Shown: piece after piece, positions 10,601 to 18,557 of the stretch | How the letters are laid out: each line of letters opens with the position of its first letter | Position numbering within the stretch: the first letter of the stretch is position 1 | Source of the DNA: Pedobacter sp. | GTDB lineage: Bacteria > Bacteroidota > Bacteroidia > Sphingobacteriales > Sphingobacteriaceae | Direction: 5' to 3' | Length of the DNA: 64,000 bases | Assembly: GCA_031119475.1 (NCBI GenBank) | Contig: JAVHXV010000001.1 | Location: 372,001-436,000 of the forward strand | Translations under genes and position numbers: made by a program | The notes under the pieces: model-generated | What the model saw: only the letters and a program-made list of their open reading frames with translations | Told to the model about the DNA's origin: nothing | Databases searched by the model: none

Positions 10601-10685
10601 CACCAACATCGTATTTAAGAAAACAGATCCTTTGCTGCCATCTGGACTGATTGGTCCAGTTACACTCCTTGTACATAAAGATTAA
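7644..10685 (+). CDS. GH106-type alpha-L-rhamnosidase-like glycoside hydrolase with Tat-like signal
   Basis: This is a 1013-residue exported hydrolase. The N-terminus METSRRKFIKISSIAAA contains SRRKFIK, a good twin-arginine motif. After it comes the GH106 signature: a Pro-Pro-containing strand, the WWW aromatic triplet, and an EEFRKKGISEVVMINS beta-alpha unit (residues about 55-95). A C-terminal beta-sandwich with FLNLGVVKDIASVKLNGK and IWTKPWQVELT is like the galactose-binding module found at the end of GH106 and GH2 enzymes. Characterised GH106 enzymes cleave alpha-L-rhamnose, often from rhamnogalacturonan; the residues equivalent to the catalytic Glu pair were not assigned. The ATG is 3 bp after the GH78 stop, so the two rhamnosidases are one transcript. 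Confidence 0.85.
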   Translation: METSRRKFIKISSIAAANLPLVKLEGKAAVLIGDQSAASSTLETNFYAPPQYSKSACYWWWFNARVDHEGITRDLEEFRKKGISEVVMINSSGGLSGVPYPAGVPFLSDAWKELYRFAMKEAKRIGIEVGINLCSGWSMGGPWIKPENASRWYLQSKLEVDGPKQLNEALPLPNPRDRYDHVFNPPGFKDYIDLPLDQLDYQDTAVVAFQLTDPQHNQILDGRANVLPAKNNHRDATSWSRASDSVGGTIFPWQNLPADRPIPVSKVIDLSDKVKNGHLTWEVPAGKWVIVRTGHRMTGSKVMVAQPEGDGLSVDWFDHKGVDIQFKNLGKVFLEEAAKVGNKPKYFCDDSFEDGFPNWTANILNYFKQYRGYDATPYLPALMGYNIGSAEISDRFMHDYRKTLGDCMAEQHYKHFADLCHANGLKMQNESAGPSRSSTVSIDGLKNLGRSDFPMGEFWLGISHDKEGGLSEELSFGTTRIVGGADGQNINTKMVASASHIYGKATASAEAFTSYRHWSDAPGNLKQALDRAFCEGINRIALHTSTASRPSDGKPGYEYGAGTHFNPNVTWWEKSNAFFDYVARCQYLLRSGKFHADVLYYNGDNVPNLVDVKKIHPDLGSGYDYDVCNEEVLLTRLSVKNGKIVLPDGMSYRILVLPNTERMPVAVLKKLKQLVSSGATVVGPRPIMDSGLKNYPICDQEIRKLAAELWGKVDGRATKLNHYGAGRVFMGVSTRNILLNDGIEPDFRFSGKENFIDFIHRTTAGAEIYFLTNRHRETVETTATFRCRGRKPELWDAVTGSMMKAPQYRETAKGTSLALAFEGFQSVFVVFPKNSGKTVLSKNEFLFQNKDTLTPLKTLTGPWEVQFDPKWGGPASVNFDTLLDWSKSGDERIKFYAGKAKYLKTFDYGSLPAQQQVFLNLGVVKDIASVKLNGKDLGIIWTKPWQVELTKYLKQTDNLLEIEVINQWPNRLIGDAALPVEQRLTNTNIVFKKTDPLLPSGLIGPVTLLVHKD

Positions 10686-10736
10686 TTAAAAATTGATATT
10701 CATATAAAAATTGTATATTCATATATAAATTATTGT

Positions 10737-10763
10737 CATAACAGTGCATAACAGTTAGATTTT
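10737..10763 (+). promoter_or_regulatory. Candidate rhamnose-regulon operator/promoter, copy 2 (rhaT)
   Basis: CATAACAGTGCAT is followed after 6 bp by TAGATTTT, one base from the TAnnTTTG -7 box, giving a leader of about 40 bp to the rhaT ATG. The 13-mer differs in one position from the copy at 4778, and the spacing to the -7 box is identical. Upstream lies an AT-rich direct repeat, TTGATATTCATAT / TTGTATATTCATAT (10692-10725). Confidence 0.55.
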
Positions 10764-10802
10764 AATCAATAATTAACTTCGAAAACCAAATATAAATTAA
10801 CT

Positions 10803-11894
10803 ATGCAAGCATTATTAGGTGTAATTTTTCATTTTTTCGGAGGCTTTGCCTCTGGTAGTTTCTATATACCTTATAAAAAGGTGAGGGGATGGGCCTGGGA
10901 AAGCTATTGGATTGTTGGGGGAATTTTTTCCTGGCTGATCGTTCCGCCGTTGGCCGCCTACCTGACCATTCCCAATTTTTCTGCCATTATTGCCAGCACT
11001 TCTGGAAGTATTCTGGTGCTCACCTATTTTTTTGGCGTACTGTGGGGCATAGGCGGATTAACCTACGGATTGGGTGTGCGTTACCTGGGCGTTTCGTTGG
11101 GCAGCAGTATCATTTTGGGGCTTTGCATGGTATTGGGCTCCATCCTGCCATCCATCTATTTTGATGTCTTCCCTCAGGAAGGAAAAGATACGTTCAGCAT
11201 GTTCCTGAGCACTACATGGGGGCGTACCGTATTGTTGGGACTATTGGTCTGCGTGCTGGGGATCGTCATCTGCGGAAAGGCGGGAATGCGCAAGGAAAAA
11301 GAACTGAAGGCAGATGTAACCGACCCACATGGCATGGAGGTCAAAACCGAATATAAATTTGGCCTGGGTTTATTTGTTGGCATTGTTTCCGGTGTGCTGA
11401 GCGCCTGTTTCAACTTTGGTATCGAAGCAGGCAAGCCAATGGCCGATGCAGCAAATGCACTTTGGAAAGCGGCAAACCCTGCCGAAACAGGAAATTTTCT
11501 TTTCCAGAATAATGTTACTTATGTAGTTGTGCTATGGGGCGGCTTAACGACCAATTTTATCTGGTGCATGATCTTAAATGCGCGTAATAAAACCTTTGGC
11601 GATTATACCAGATCATCAGCACCGCTGCTCAGAAATTATGTGTTTTCGGCACTTGCCGGAACAACATGGTTCCTCCAGTTCTTCTTTTATGGCATGGGCG
11701 AAAGTAAGATGGGAAATGGCGCAAGTTCGTGGATACTGCACATGGCCTTCATTATCCTGATCGCCAATGCATGGGGGCTATTGCTAAAAGAATGGAAAGG
11801 GGTATCCAAGAGAACGCTGACCACCGTACTGATCGGTATCGCAACCATCATTGCTTCGGTATTGATCGTAGGTTATGGAAACTCGCTAAAGTAG
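10803..11894 (+). CDS. rhaT: L-rhamnose/proton symporter RhaT
   Basis: The 363-residue protein is highly hydrophobic with about ten predicted membrane helices, the size and layout of RhaT of the drug/metabolite transporter superfamily. The N-terminus shows family-specific motifs: GVIFHFFGGFASGSFYIPYK, the Trp-rich VRGWAWESYW, and a SWLIVPP helix. RhaT carries L-rhamnose through the inner membrane with protons. It is the first gene of a run rhaT-aldolase-isomerase-kinase, giving import plus the full phosphorylative pathway. An array of 7-bp and then 8-bp units follows the stop codon, separating it from the aldolase gene by 173 bp. Confidence 0.96.
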   Translation: MQALLGVIFHFFGGFASGSFYIPYKKVRGWAWESYWIVGGIFSWLIVPPLAAYLTIPNFSAIIASTSGSILVLTYFFGVLWGIGGLTYGLGVRYLGVSLGSSIILGLCMVLGSILPSIYFDVFPQEGKDTFSMFLSTTWGRTVLLGLLVCVLGIVICGKAGMRKEKELKADVTDPHGMEVKTEYKFGLGLFVGIVSGVLSACFNFGIEAGKPMADAANALWKAANPAETGNFLFQNNVTYVVVLWGGLTTNFIWCMILNARNKTFGDYTRSSAPLLRNYVFSALAGTTWFLQFFFYGMGESKMGNGASSWILHMAFIILIANAWGLLLKEWKGVSKRTLTTVLIGIATIIASVLIVGYGNSLK

Positions 11895-11966
11895 GTATCA
11901 GGTATCAGGTATCAAGTATCAAGATCAGGTATCAAGTAGAAAGTACAAAGTAGAAAGTAGAAAGAT
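11893..11966. repeat. Heptad array (GTATCAG/GTATCAA, then GTAGAAA units)
   Basis: The array begins on the rhaT stop codon itself. Units of 7 bp, GTATCAG and GTATCAA, give way to GTACAAA and GTAGAAA units. The register is interrupted once, at AAGATCAGG. Confidence 0.75.
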
Positions 11967-11981
11967 AACATTCACACTAAA

Positions 11982-12061
11982 CAGTTAACCAGTTAACCTG
12001 TTAACCAATTAACCAATTAACCAGTTAACCAACTAAACAACCAACAACAAAACAACTAAAC
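11982..12061. repeat. Octad array (CAGTTAAC/CAATTAAC) upstream of the aldolase gene
   Basis: Ten 8-bp units fill 80 bp without slippage, from CAGTTAAC and CAATTAAC at the left to AACTAAAC at the right. The array ends 6 bp before the ATG at 12068, so it forms the untranslated leader of the next gene and leaves no room for an ordinary ribosome-binding site. A related 8-bp array lies ahead of the FAH gene at 54495. Confidence 0.75.
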
Positions 12062-12067
12062 AACAAT

Positions 12068-14182
12068 ATGTCTGTTAAAGAATATAAACATGTAAGCTAT
12101 CTGTGGGATGATCAGACTGCGGCTACATTGGAAGGCGACGAAGTAGCGCTGTTGATCTATCGTTCCAATCTATTGGGTGCAGATCTGCGCCTGACCAACT
12201 ATGGTGGTGGAAACACGTCATGCAAGCTCATGGAAAAAGACCCGTTAACAGGGTCAGAAACTGAAGTGATGTGGGTAAAGGGCTCTGGAGGTGATTTGGG
12301 TACCCTGAAAAAGAGCGGATTGGCGGCTTTGTACGTCGACCGTTTGAGGAGCCTAAAAAATATCTACCGTGGTGTAGCCCATGAAGATGAAATGGTAGAG
12401 CTTTTTAACCATTGCATTTTCGACCTCAGCTCAAAGGCACCATCCATCGATACGCCACTACATGGATTTTTACCATTTAAGCACATCGACCATCTTCATC
12501 CCGATGCAGCCATCGCCATCGCGGCCGCAAAAGATGGGAAAAAAATAACCCAAGAGTTATTTAACGGAACCATTGGATGGGTAGAATGGAAAAAGCCAGG
12601 TTTCGAACTTGGCCTGCAATTGAAACAATGTCTTGACGAAAATCCTGGCATCAAGGGCATCATGTTGGGCTCCCACGGTCTGTTTACCTGGGGAGATACC
12701 GCTTACGAAAGCTATGTGAATACCTTGGATGTAATCGAGATCTGCTCTGAATACCTGGCGCAGAACTATGGCAAAAAAGGGCCGGTTTTCGGCGGACAAA
12801 AAATAGAAAGTGCCCAGGCCGATCAGCGTAAAAAGCAGGCAGCAGCTATCGCTCCGGTATTGAGGGGACTATGTTCGTCTAAACAGCACATGATCGGGCA
12901 TTTTACAGATGATGCCAGGGTATTGGAATTCATCAACTCCAACGACCTTGATCGTTTGGCGCCGATGGGGACCAGCTGTCCAGACCATTTTTTGCGCACC
13001 AAGATCAGCCCCTTGGTATTGGATCTGGCTATTGATGCCGATCTGAGCGATGCCAACCAGCTAAAGACCGATCTGACCCCTGCCTTTGAAGCTTACCGGG
13101 CCATGTATACCGATTATTACGAAAAATGCAAGCACCCAAATAGTCCTGCCATCAGGGATACCAATCCGGTCGTAATCTTGTATCCCGGCATCGGTATGTT
13201 TACTTTCTCCAAAGACAAGCAGACCGCAAGGGTGGCCGCAGAATTCTATATCAATGCCATCAACGTCATGAAAGGCGCCGAAGCAGTTTCATCCTATACC
13301 TCCCTGCCGCACCAAGAAGCCTTCAATATTGAGTATTGGTTATTGGAGGAGGCCAAGTTGCAAAGGATGCCGAAACCAAAGCCATTGACGGGCAAAATTG
13401 CGCTCATTACCGGTAGCGCAGGCGGCATCGGCAAGGCTATTGCCAAAAAATTTGTGGCAGAAGGTGCGGTAGTCATCTTGAACGACATGAACGAGGAACG
13501 GCTACAGGCAGCTGGAGAAGAATTTAAGGCACAGTTTGGAAAAGATACCTACAGCACTTCCATCTTAAACGTAACGAGTGCTGAAGACATCAAGGCGGCA
13601 TTTGACCTGGCTGCCCTCGCATTTGGGGGCATCGATATTGTGGTGAACAATGCAGGCCTCTCGATTTCAAAAACGATAGGAGACCATACCGATAAAGATT
13701 GGGATCTTTTATATGATGTGCTCGTCAAAGGGCAGTTCTTTATTACCCAGGCAGCCACAGCGACGATGCAGAAGCAAGGTATCGGAGGAGATATCATCAA
13801 TATCGTGAGTAAGAATGCCTTGGTGAGCGGACCGAACAATGCGGGCTATGGCAGTGCCAAGGCCGCACAATTGCACCTGAGCCGCCTTAATGCCGCCGAG
13901 CTGGGCGCCGACCACATCAGGGTAAACGTAGTCAATCCTGATGCCGTGATCAGTGACAGCAACATTTGGGCCGGCGGATGGGCCGAAGGCAGGGCCAAGG
14001 CTTATGGCATCAAAGTGGAAGAATTACCAGCCTATTACGCAAAAAGAACATTGTTGAACGAAATTATATTGCCTGATGACATTGCCAATGCCTGTTTTGC
14101 CTTTGTAGGCGGACTGCTCAACAAATCAACGGGAAATGTATTGAATGTAGATGGCGGTGTTGCCATGGCATTTGTAAGATAA
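12068..14182 (+). CDS. rhaEW: Bifunctional L-rhamnulose-1-phosphate aldolase / L-lactaldehyde dehydrogenase
   Basis: The 704-residue protein fuses two enzymes. Residues about 25-400 are a class II (zinc) aldolase/adducin-type domain, with NYGGGNTSCK near the start, a MLGSHGLFTWGD His motif and KHIDHLHPD. Residues about 440-704 are a short-chain dehydrogenase with TGSAGGIG for NAD binding, NNAG and a YxxxK active site (YGSAK, Tyr near 593). In families of this type (RhaEW, YuxG-like) the aldolase splits L-rhamnulose-1-phosphate into DHAP and L-lactaldehyde, and the dehydrogenase oxidises lactaldehyde to lactate. It lies between rhaT and the isomerase/kinase genes. The lactate formed could feed the lactate-dehydrogenase-like enzyme at 21384. 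Confidence 0.93.
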   Translation: MSVKEYKHVSYLWDDQTAATLEGDEVALLIYRSNLLGADLRLTNYGGGNTSCKLMEKDPLTGSETEVMWVKGSGGDLGTLKKSGLAALYVDRLRSLKNIYRGVAHEDEMVELFNHCIFDLSSKAPSIDTPLHGFLPFKHIDHLHPDAAIAIAAAKDGKKITQELFNGTIGWVEWKKPGFELGLQLKQCLDENPGIKGIMLGSHGLFTWGDTAYESYVNTLDVIEICSEYLAQNYGKKGPVFGGQKIESAQADQRKKQAAAIAPVLRGLCSSKQHMIGHFTDDARVLEFINSNDLDRLAPMGTSCPDHFLRTKISPLVLDLAIDADLSDANQLKTDLTPAFEAYRAMYTDYYEKCKHPNSPAIRDTNPVVILYPGIGMFTFSKDKQTARVAAEFYINAINVMKGAEAVSSYTSLPHQEAFNIEYWLLEEAKLQRMPKPKPLTGKIALITGSAGGIGKAIAKKFVAEGAVVILNDMNEERLQAAGEEFKAQFGKDTYSTSILNVTSAEDIKAAFDLAALAFGGIDIVVNNAGLSISKTIGDHTDKDWDLLYDVLVKGQFFITQAATATMQKQGIGGDIINIVSKNALVSGPNNAGYGSAKAAQLHLSRLNAAELGADHIRVNVVNPDAVISDSNIWAGGWAEGRAKAYGIKVEELPAYYAKRTLLNEIILPDDIANACFAFVGGLLNKSTGNVLNVDGGVAMAFVR

Positions 14183-14186
14183 GACC

Positions 14187-14242
14187 AGCGCCCAGCGATT
14201 GGCGATAAGCGTAGGTTACGCCAATCGCCAATCGCTACACGC
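14187..14242. repeat. Heptad CGC-type array forming a strong hairpin
   Basis: Eight 7-bp units (AGCGCCC, AGCGATT, GGCGATA, AGCGTAG, GTTACGC, CAATCGC twice, TACACGC) fill the gap between the aldolase and isomerase genes. Because the right half is the complement of the left, a perfect 13-bp stem forms (14194-14206 with 14224-14236, 17-nt loop). There is no T-tract, so it is more likely an mRNA stability or processing element than a terminator. Confidence 0.65.
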
Positions 14243-14256
14243 CAAACAAAAAAGAT

Positions 14257-15540
14257 ATGAACCTAGATCAAAACCAAATACAACAACATAACGATTCGCT
14301 GATCAGCAACCACCAGGTTAGGTTAAATAACCTTAAAAACGAATGGAATGGTATCGATCTCGAGAAAGTGATTCAAAAATTGGTAGACTTTCAGATTGCC
14401 ATCCCCAGCTGGGCATTGGGCACTGGAGGTACACGTTTTGGCCGCTTTGCTATCAGCGGCGGCGAGCCCAGGAATATTGAAGAAAAGATTGCCGATGTAG
14501 GCCTATTGCATGCCCTGAACAATGCCAGTGGTGCCATCTCTTTGCACATTCCATGGGATATCCCACAAAACCCCGAAGAAATCAAAAAACTGGCTGCGCA
14601 GTACAACCTGAAGTTTGATGCCGTCAATTCCAATACCTTCCAAGATCAACCTGGACAGCCTTTGAGCTATAAGTTTGGTTCATTGCAGCATGTAGACAAA
14701 GCCGTCCGAAAAATGGCCATCGAACACAATATCGAAGTCATTAGACAGGGGGTAGCCCTCGGTTCAGAATCGCTAACGGTCTGGCTGGCCGATGGGTCTT
14801 GCTTTCCTGGCCAGCTTAATTTCAGAAAGGCATTCGAAAATACGCTCGAAAGCCTACAGGAAATCTATGCTGCCCTGCCAGCAGATTGGAAAATGTTCGT
14901 GGAGTACAAGGCATTTGAGCCTAATTTTTATTCCACCACAGTTGGAGACTGGGGCCAATCGTTACTCTACGCAAGCAAATTGGGAGAGAAAGCCTATACC
15001 TTGGTAGACTTGGGGCACCATTTGCCAAATGCCAACATCGAACAGATCGTTTCCCTGTTGCTGATGGAAGGAAAGCTTGGCGGTTTCCATTTCAATGATT
15101 CGAAATACGGTGATGATGACCTGACCACCGGTAGCATCAAGCCATATCAGCTTTTCCTTATCTTTAATGAACTGGTAGAAGGCATGGATGCAAAAAATAT
15201 GGACCATGCCACAAGCCTTGGCTGGATGATCGACGCTTCACACAATGTGAAAGATCCGCTAGAAGACTTGCTGCAATCCGTAGAAGCCATCATGATTGCT
15301 TATGCCCAGGCGCTGTTGGTAGATCGCAAGGCTTTAACTGCCGCACAACAAAATAACGATGTGGTGCAATGCCAGGAAATCCTGCAACATACCTTTAGGA
15401 GCGATCTTCGTGCCCTTGTGGCAGAAGCCAGGTTAAGGGCGGGAGCGGCATTGTCGCCATTGAGTTTGTATCGTAACCTGAACTGCAGAAAGACTTTGGT
15501 CCAGGAACGCGGCCAAGGTACAGTAGCTACAGGTCTATAG
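14257..15540 (+). CDS. rhaI: L-rhamnose isomerase (RhaI/Pseudomonas-Rhizobium type)
   Basis: The 427-residue protein is a xylose-isomerase-like TIM barrel of the L-rhamnose isomerase group found in Rhizobium, Pseudomonas and Bacteroidota, not the E. coli RhaA type. Metal-binding strands are visible: FVEYKAFEPNFY (Glu), LVDLGHHLPNAN (Asp, His) and GGFHFNDSKYGDDDL (His, Asp). It converts L-rhamnose to L-rhamnulose, the first step after import by RhaT. The gene is 74 bp after the aldolase gene and 6 bp before the kinase, so the three enzymes are one transcriptional unit. Confidence 0.93.
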   Translation: MNLDQNQIQQHNDSLISNHQVRLNNLKNEWNGIDLEKVIQKLVDFQIAIPSWALGTGGTRFGRFAISGGEPRNIEEKIADVGLLHALNNASGAISLHIPWDIPQNPEEIKKLAAQYNLKFDAVNSNTFQDQPGQPLSYKFGSLQHVDKAVRKMAIEHNIEVIRQGVALGSESLTVWLADGSCFPGQLNFRKAFENTLESLQEIYAALPADWKMFVEYKAFEPNFYSTTVGDWGQSLLYASKLGEKAYTLVDLGHHLPNANIEQIVSLLLMEGKLGGFHFNDSKYGDDDLTTGSIKPYQLFLIFNELVEGMDAKNMDHATSLGWMIDASHNVKDPLEDLLQSVEAIMIAYAQALLVDRKALTAAQQNNDVVQCQEILQHTFRSDLRALVAEARLRAGAALSPLSLYRNLNCRKTLVQERGQGTVATGL

Positions 15541-15546
15541 TCAGGT

Positions 15547-16926
15547 ATGTCTATTCCAGTTATAGCCATATTTGACGTTGGTAAAACGAACAAGAAACTC
15601 TTTCTGATCGATGAGAACTATCGTATCGTCTATGAACGTGCGGCAAGGTTCGTAGAAACGGTAGATGAGGATGGCGACGCCTGCGAAAACCTGGAGAGCC
15701 TGATTTCCTCTGTCCATGATTCGTTGAGCCAGGTCCAAAAGCTGGCCGAGTACGACATCAAGGCCATCAACTTTTCTACCTATGGTGCCAGTTTTGTGTA
15801 CTTGGACGAGGCCGGAAAACCCTTGACACCACTTTATAACTATCTCAAATCCTATCCAGAAGAATTGAGCAGGGAATTTTATGCGAAATATGGGGGAGAA
15901 GAAAAGCTTTCCCTAGAAACCGCATCACCCATCTTGGGCAGCCTCAATTCAGGTCTTCAATTCTATCGTTTAAAGAAAGAAAGGCCTGAACTTTTTGAAA
16001 AGATCAAATATGCGCTCCACCTGCCGCAGTACCTCAGTTACCTGATTACCCATCAGGCAGTGGCCGATATTACCAGCATCGGCTGCCATACACACCTGTG
16101 GGATTTTAACCAGCACCAGTACCATCATTGGGTAAAGGAAGAGGGACTGGTCGAGAAATTCGGTAAATTTACGCCTTCAGATTCCTGCCTAGATGCCGTA
16201 TATGAAGGAAAATCTTATCAGGTCGGTGTCGGGCTGCACGATAGTTCTGCAGCATTGATACCCTATCTGGCCAATTTTTCGAGCCCATTTGTGCTGCTCT
16301 CAACGGGTACATGGTGCATCAGTCTCAATCCGTTTAACCAAGAGCCCCTAACAGCTGAAGAATTGAAGCAAGATTGCCTCTGCTACATGCATTTTAAGGG
16401 CAAGGCGGTAAAGGCATCGCGCATTTTTGCGGGTTACGAACATGAGCAGCAGCTTAAGCGCATTGCGGATCATTTTGATCGGGCTGCGTATCTGTTTAAA
16501 CACCTGAAGTTTAATGCGGCGCTCTTTCTAAAGTTGATGGCGAAAATTCCGGAGAACCATCTTCCACAGACAGCATTTTCTACGGCTTCGGCATTTGGCT
16601 CGCGCGAGCTCAGCCTGTTCAAGACTGCCGAGGAAGCCTATCATCAATTGATATTTGACCTGGTCAAACAACAGATCTATTCGTTAAAGTTGATCCTCAA
16701 TCCTGGGATCAGGCGGATATTTGTAGATGGAGGGTTTGGCAAGAATGCTATCTACATGCATCTTTTGGCCATTTCCCTGCCAGATATCGAGGTGTATGCC
16801 TCCTCTGTGGCACAGGCAACTGCAATTGGTACGGCACTGGCCATCAATGATGCCTGGAACACACAGGCCATCCCTACAGATATGATCGAACTGAAGTATT
16901 ATTCCGCTATCCAGCGAACCATTTAA
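15547..16926 (+). CDS. rhaB: L-rhamnulokinase, FGGY family
   Basis: The 459-residue product is an FGGY-family sugar kinase. The N-terminal phosphate loop reads FDVGKTNKKLFL; the second domain holds SSAALIPYL, LLSTGTWCISLNP, a GGFGKNAIYMHL ADP-binding loop, and a final ATAIGTALA helix. It should phosphorylate L-rhamnulose to L-rhamnulose-1-phosphate, the substrate of the aldolase at 12068. Family alone does not separate rhamnulokinase from other FGGY kinases, but the 6-bp spacing behind L-rhamnose isomerase makes the call firm. Confidence 0.9.
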   Translation: MSIPVIAIFDVGKTNKKLFLIDENYRIVYERAARFVETVDEDGDACENLESLISSVHDSLSQVQKLAEYDIKAINFSTYGASFVYLDEAGKPLTPLYNYLKSYPEELSREFYAKYGGEEKLSLETASPILGSLNSGLQFYRLKKERPELFEKIKYALHLPQYLSYLITHQAVADITSIGCHTHLWDFNQHQYHHWVKEEGLVEKFGKFTPSDSCLDAVYEGKSYQVGVGLHDSSAALIPYLANFSSPFVLLSTGTWCISLNPFNQEPLTAEELKQDCLCYMHFKGKAVKASRIFAGYEHEQQLKRIADHFDRAAYLFKHLKFNAALFLKLMAKIPENHLPQTAFSTASAFGSRELSLFKTAEEAYHQLIFDLVKQQIYSLKLILNPGIRRIFVDGGFGKNAIYMHLLAISLPDIEVYASSVAQATAIGTALAINDAWNTQAIPTDMIELKYYSAIQRTI

Positions 16927-17110
16927 AAGATAATGGCAATCATGAACATACTGAAAGGGTCTTAAATGACCTTAATTTCTTACGGCTGAAAATGTTAAAA
17001 CATCTAATGGCCTAACTTAGAAAATTCTTACCTGTTCAGTCATATATAGGCGCCTTAGGTGTTTAATCACCGATTTTTCCTATATTCGACCATCACCAAT
17101 ACCCAATCCA

Positions 17111-18142
17111 TTGAAACCTGACGACCTGATCTCACACATCATTGTAGACGAATATTCCTCCACCCCAAAGTATAAGCAGCTGACCAATGCCATACTTTCG
17201 GCCATAGAAATAGGGAAGCTGAAACGCAACAGCCTTTTGCCCTCCATCAATGAACTGAGCTTTAAGCTGGAAATATCCCGAGATACGGCCGAGAAAGGGT
17301 ACCGTCATCTCCGGAAACTGGGCGTAGTAGAATCTGTTCCCGGTAAAGGTTATTTTGTAGTCAATACCGCTTTCGCCCGTAAACTGAAGATCTGCCTCTT
17401 CTTTAATAAACTGAGCACGCACAAGAAAATTATTTACGATTCCTTTACAAAGGCCATTGGAGATCAGGCCTCCATCGATTTTTACATCTATAATAATGAT
17501 TTTGCCCTGTTCAAGAAATTATTGATCAGCAAAAAAGATGAATATTCACATTATGTGATCATTCCGCATTTTATAGAAGGTGGAGAAAATGCCCATGATG
17601 TCATCAATACCATTCCCAAAGAGAAATTGATCATCTTGGATAAACTGCTGCCGGGCATTACGGGAGAGTATGCTGCTGCCTATGAAAATTTTGCGCAGGA
17701 CATCTATGCGGCGCTGGAGCAGGCCCTCAACAAATTGTCCAACTACCATACCTTAAAGATTATTTTTCCCCGCGACAGCTATTTCCCTAAAGAAATATTG
17801 AGCGGATTTTATCGGTTCTGCCAGCAATATGCCTTCAACCATAAGGTCATCCATAACATCAGGGACGAAGAGATCAGTGTGGGCGAAGTTTACATCAACC
17901 TCATGGAAGACGACCTGGTCATCCTGATCGAGCGCCTTATTGCATTAAAGTTAAAGATAGGAAAGGATGTTGGTGTCATCTCCTACAACGAAACCCCTTT
18001 AAAAAGGATTATTTTAGATGGCCTAACAACCATATCGACAGATTTTAAGGAACTTGGGGTCAAAGCCGCCGAACTCATCCTCAGCAACCGTACAGAAAAG
18101 ATCGAAGTGCCTTTTTACCTGACGCTTAGGAAGTCTTTGTAG
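17111..18142 (+). CDS. rhaR: GntR-family regulator with LacI-like sensor domain
   Basis: The 343-residue regulator starts at a TTG codon; no in-frame ATG was found immediately upstream. Residues 1-80 form a GntR winged helix (PKYKQLTNAI, then SINELSFKLEISRDTAEKGY and VPGKGYFV). The rest is a periplasmic-binding/LacI-like domain (KIIYDSFTKA, DVGVISYNETPLKRIILDG, ELGVKAAELIL) that usually binds a sugar. Such GntR proteins regulate sugar catabolism in Bacteroidota. Its place directly after rhamnulokinase suggests control of the rha operon; the gene symbol is by context only. The boxes at 4778 and 10737 are its most likely targets, together with or instead of the AraC protein. Confidence 0.85.
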   Translation: MKPDDLISHIIVDEYSSTPKYKQLTNAILSAIEIGKLKRNSLLPSINELSFKLEISRDTAEKGYRHLRKLGVVESVPGKGYFVVNTAFARKLKICLFFNKLSTHKKIIYDSFTKAIGDQASIDFYIYNNDFALFKKLLISKKDEYSHYVIIPHFIEGGENAHDVINTIPKEKLIILDKLLPGITGEYAAAYENFAQDIYAALEQALNKLSNYHTLKIIFPRDSYFPKEILSGFYRFCQQYAFNHKVIHNIRDEEISVGEVYINLMEDDLVILIERLIALKLKIGKDVGVISYNETPLKRIILDGLTTISTDFKELGVKAAELILSNRTEKIEVPFYLTLRKSL

Positions 18143-18557
18143 AGAAGTTGAAAGTTAAGGTGGAAAGTTGAAGGTTGAAAGTTGAAAGGTTGTTTAATGC
18201 TAGAGAGAAGCAGTTCATCCCGAAGGCTCCGCAGGAGCTTCTTTGGGTTAATCTCCCCAACACATGAGGTCTTCGGCACCCTGTCTTTTGTTTTTGCTCT
18301 TTGCTCTTGATACCTGATACCTGATACTCACACAAAGATCCCTCACTGCGTTCAGGATGACAATCCGTTTACAACCCTTGCTCTTTGCTCTTTGCTCTTG
18401 ATACCTGATACCTGATACCTGATACCTAATACTCACACAAAGATCCCTCACTGCGTTCAGGATGACAATTCGTCTACAAGCCCTGCTTTTTGCTCTTTGT
18501 TCTCCTGCGGGGCATGCTATATCCTTACTTTCAAGCTTTAACCTTCAACTCTAACAC
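18143..18557. repeat. Convergent intergenic repeat block with a 105-bp tandem duplication and two REP copies
   Basis: This 415-bp stretch between convergent genes has no credible gene. It opens with 7-bp GTTGAAA-type units just after the GntR stop. A 105-bp segment is then repeated in tandem; copies of CACACAAAG lie at 18329-18337 and 18434-18442. Each copy contains TTGCTCT and TGATACC heptads plus one REP-like element, CCTCACTGCGTTCAGGATGA (within 18336-18364 and 18441-18468). The heptad register runs on from TTGCTCT units into TGATACC units without a break. Confidence 0.8.

Noticed and set aside
17041..17085. Possible terminator (GGTG-TTTAAT-CACC followed by T residues) between rhamnulokinase and GntR
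   Set aside because: The stem has only four base pairs, too short to support a terminator call.
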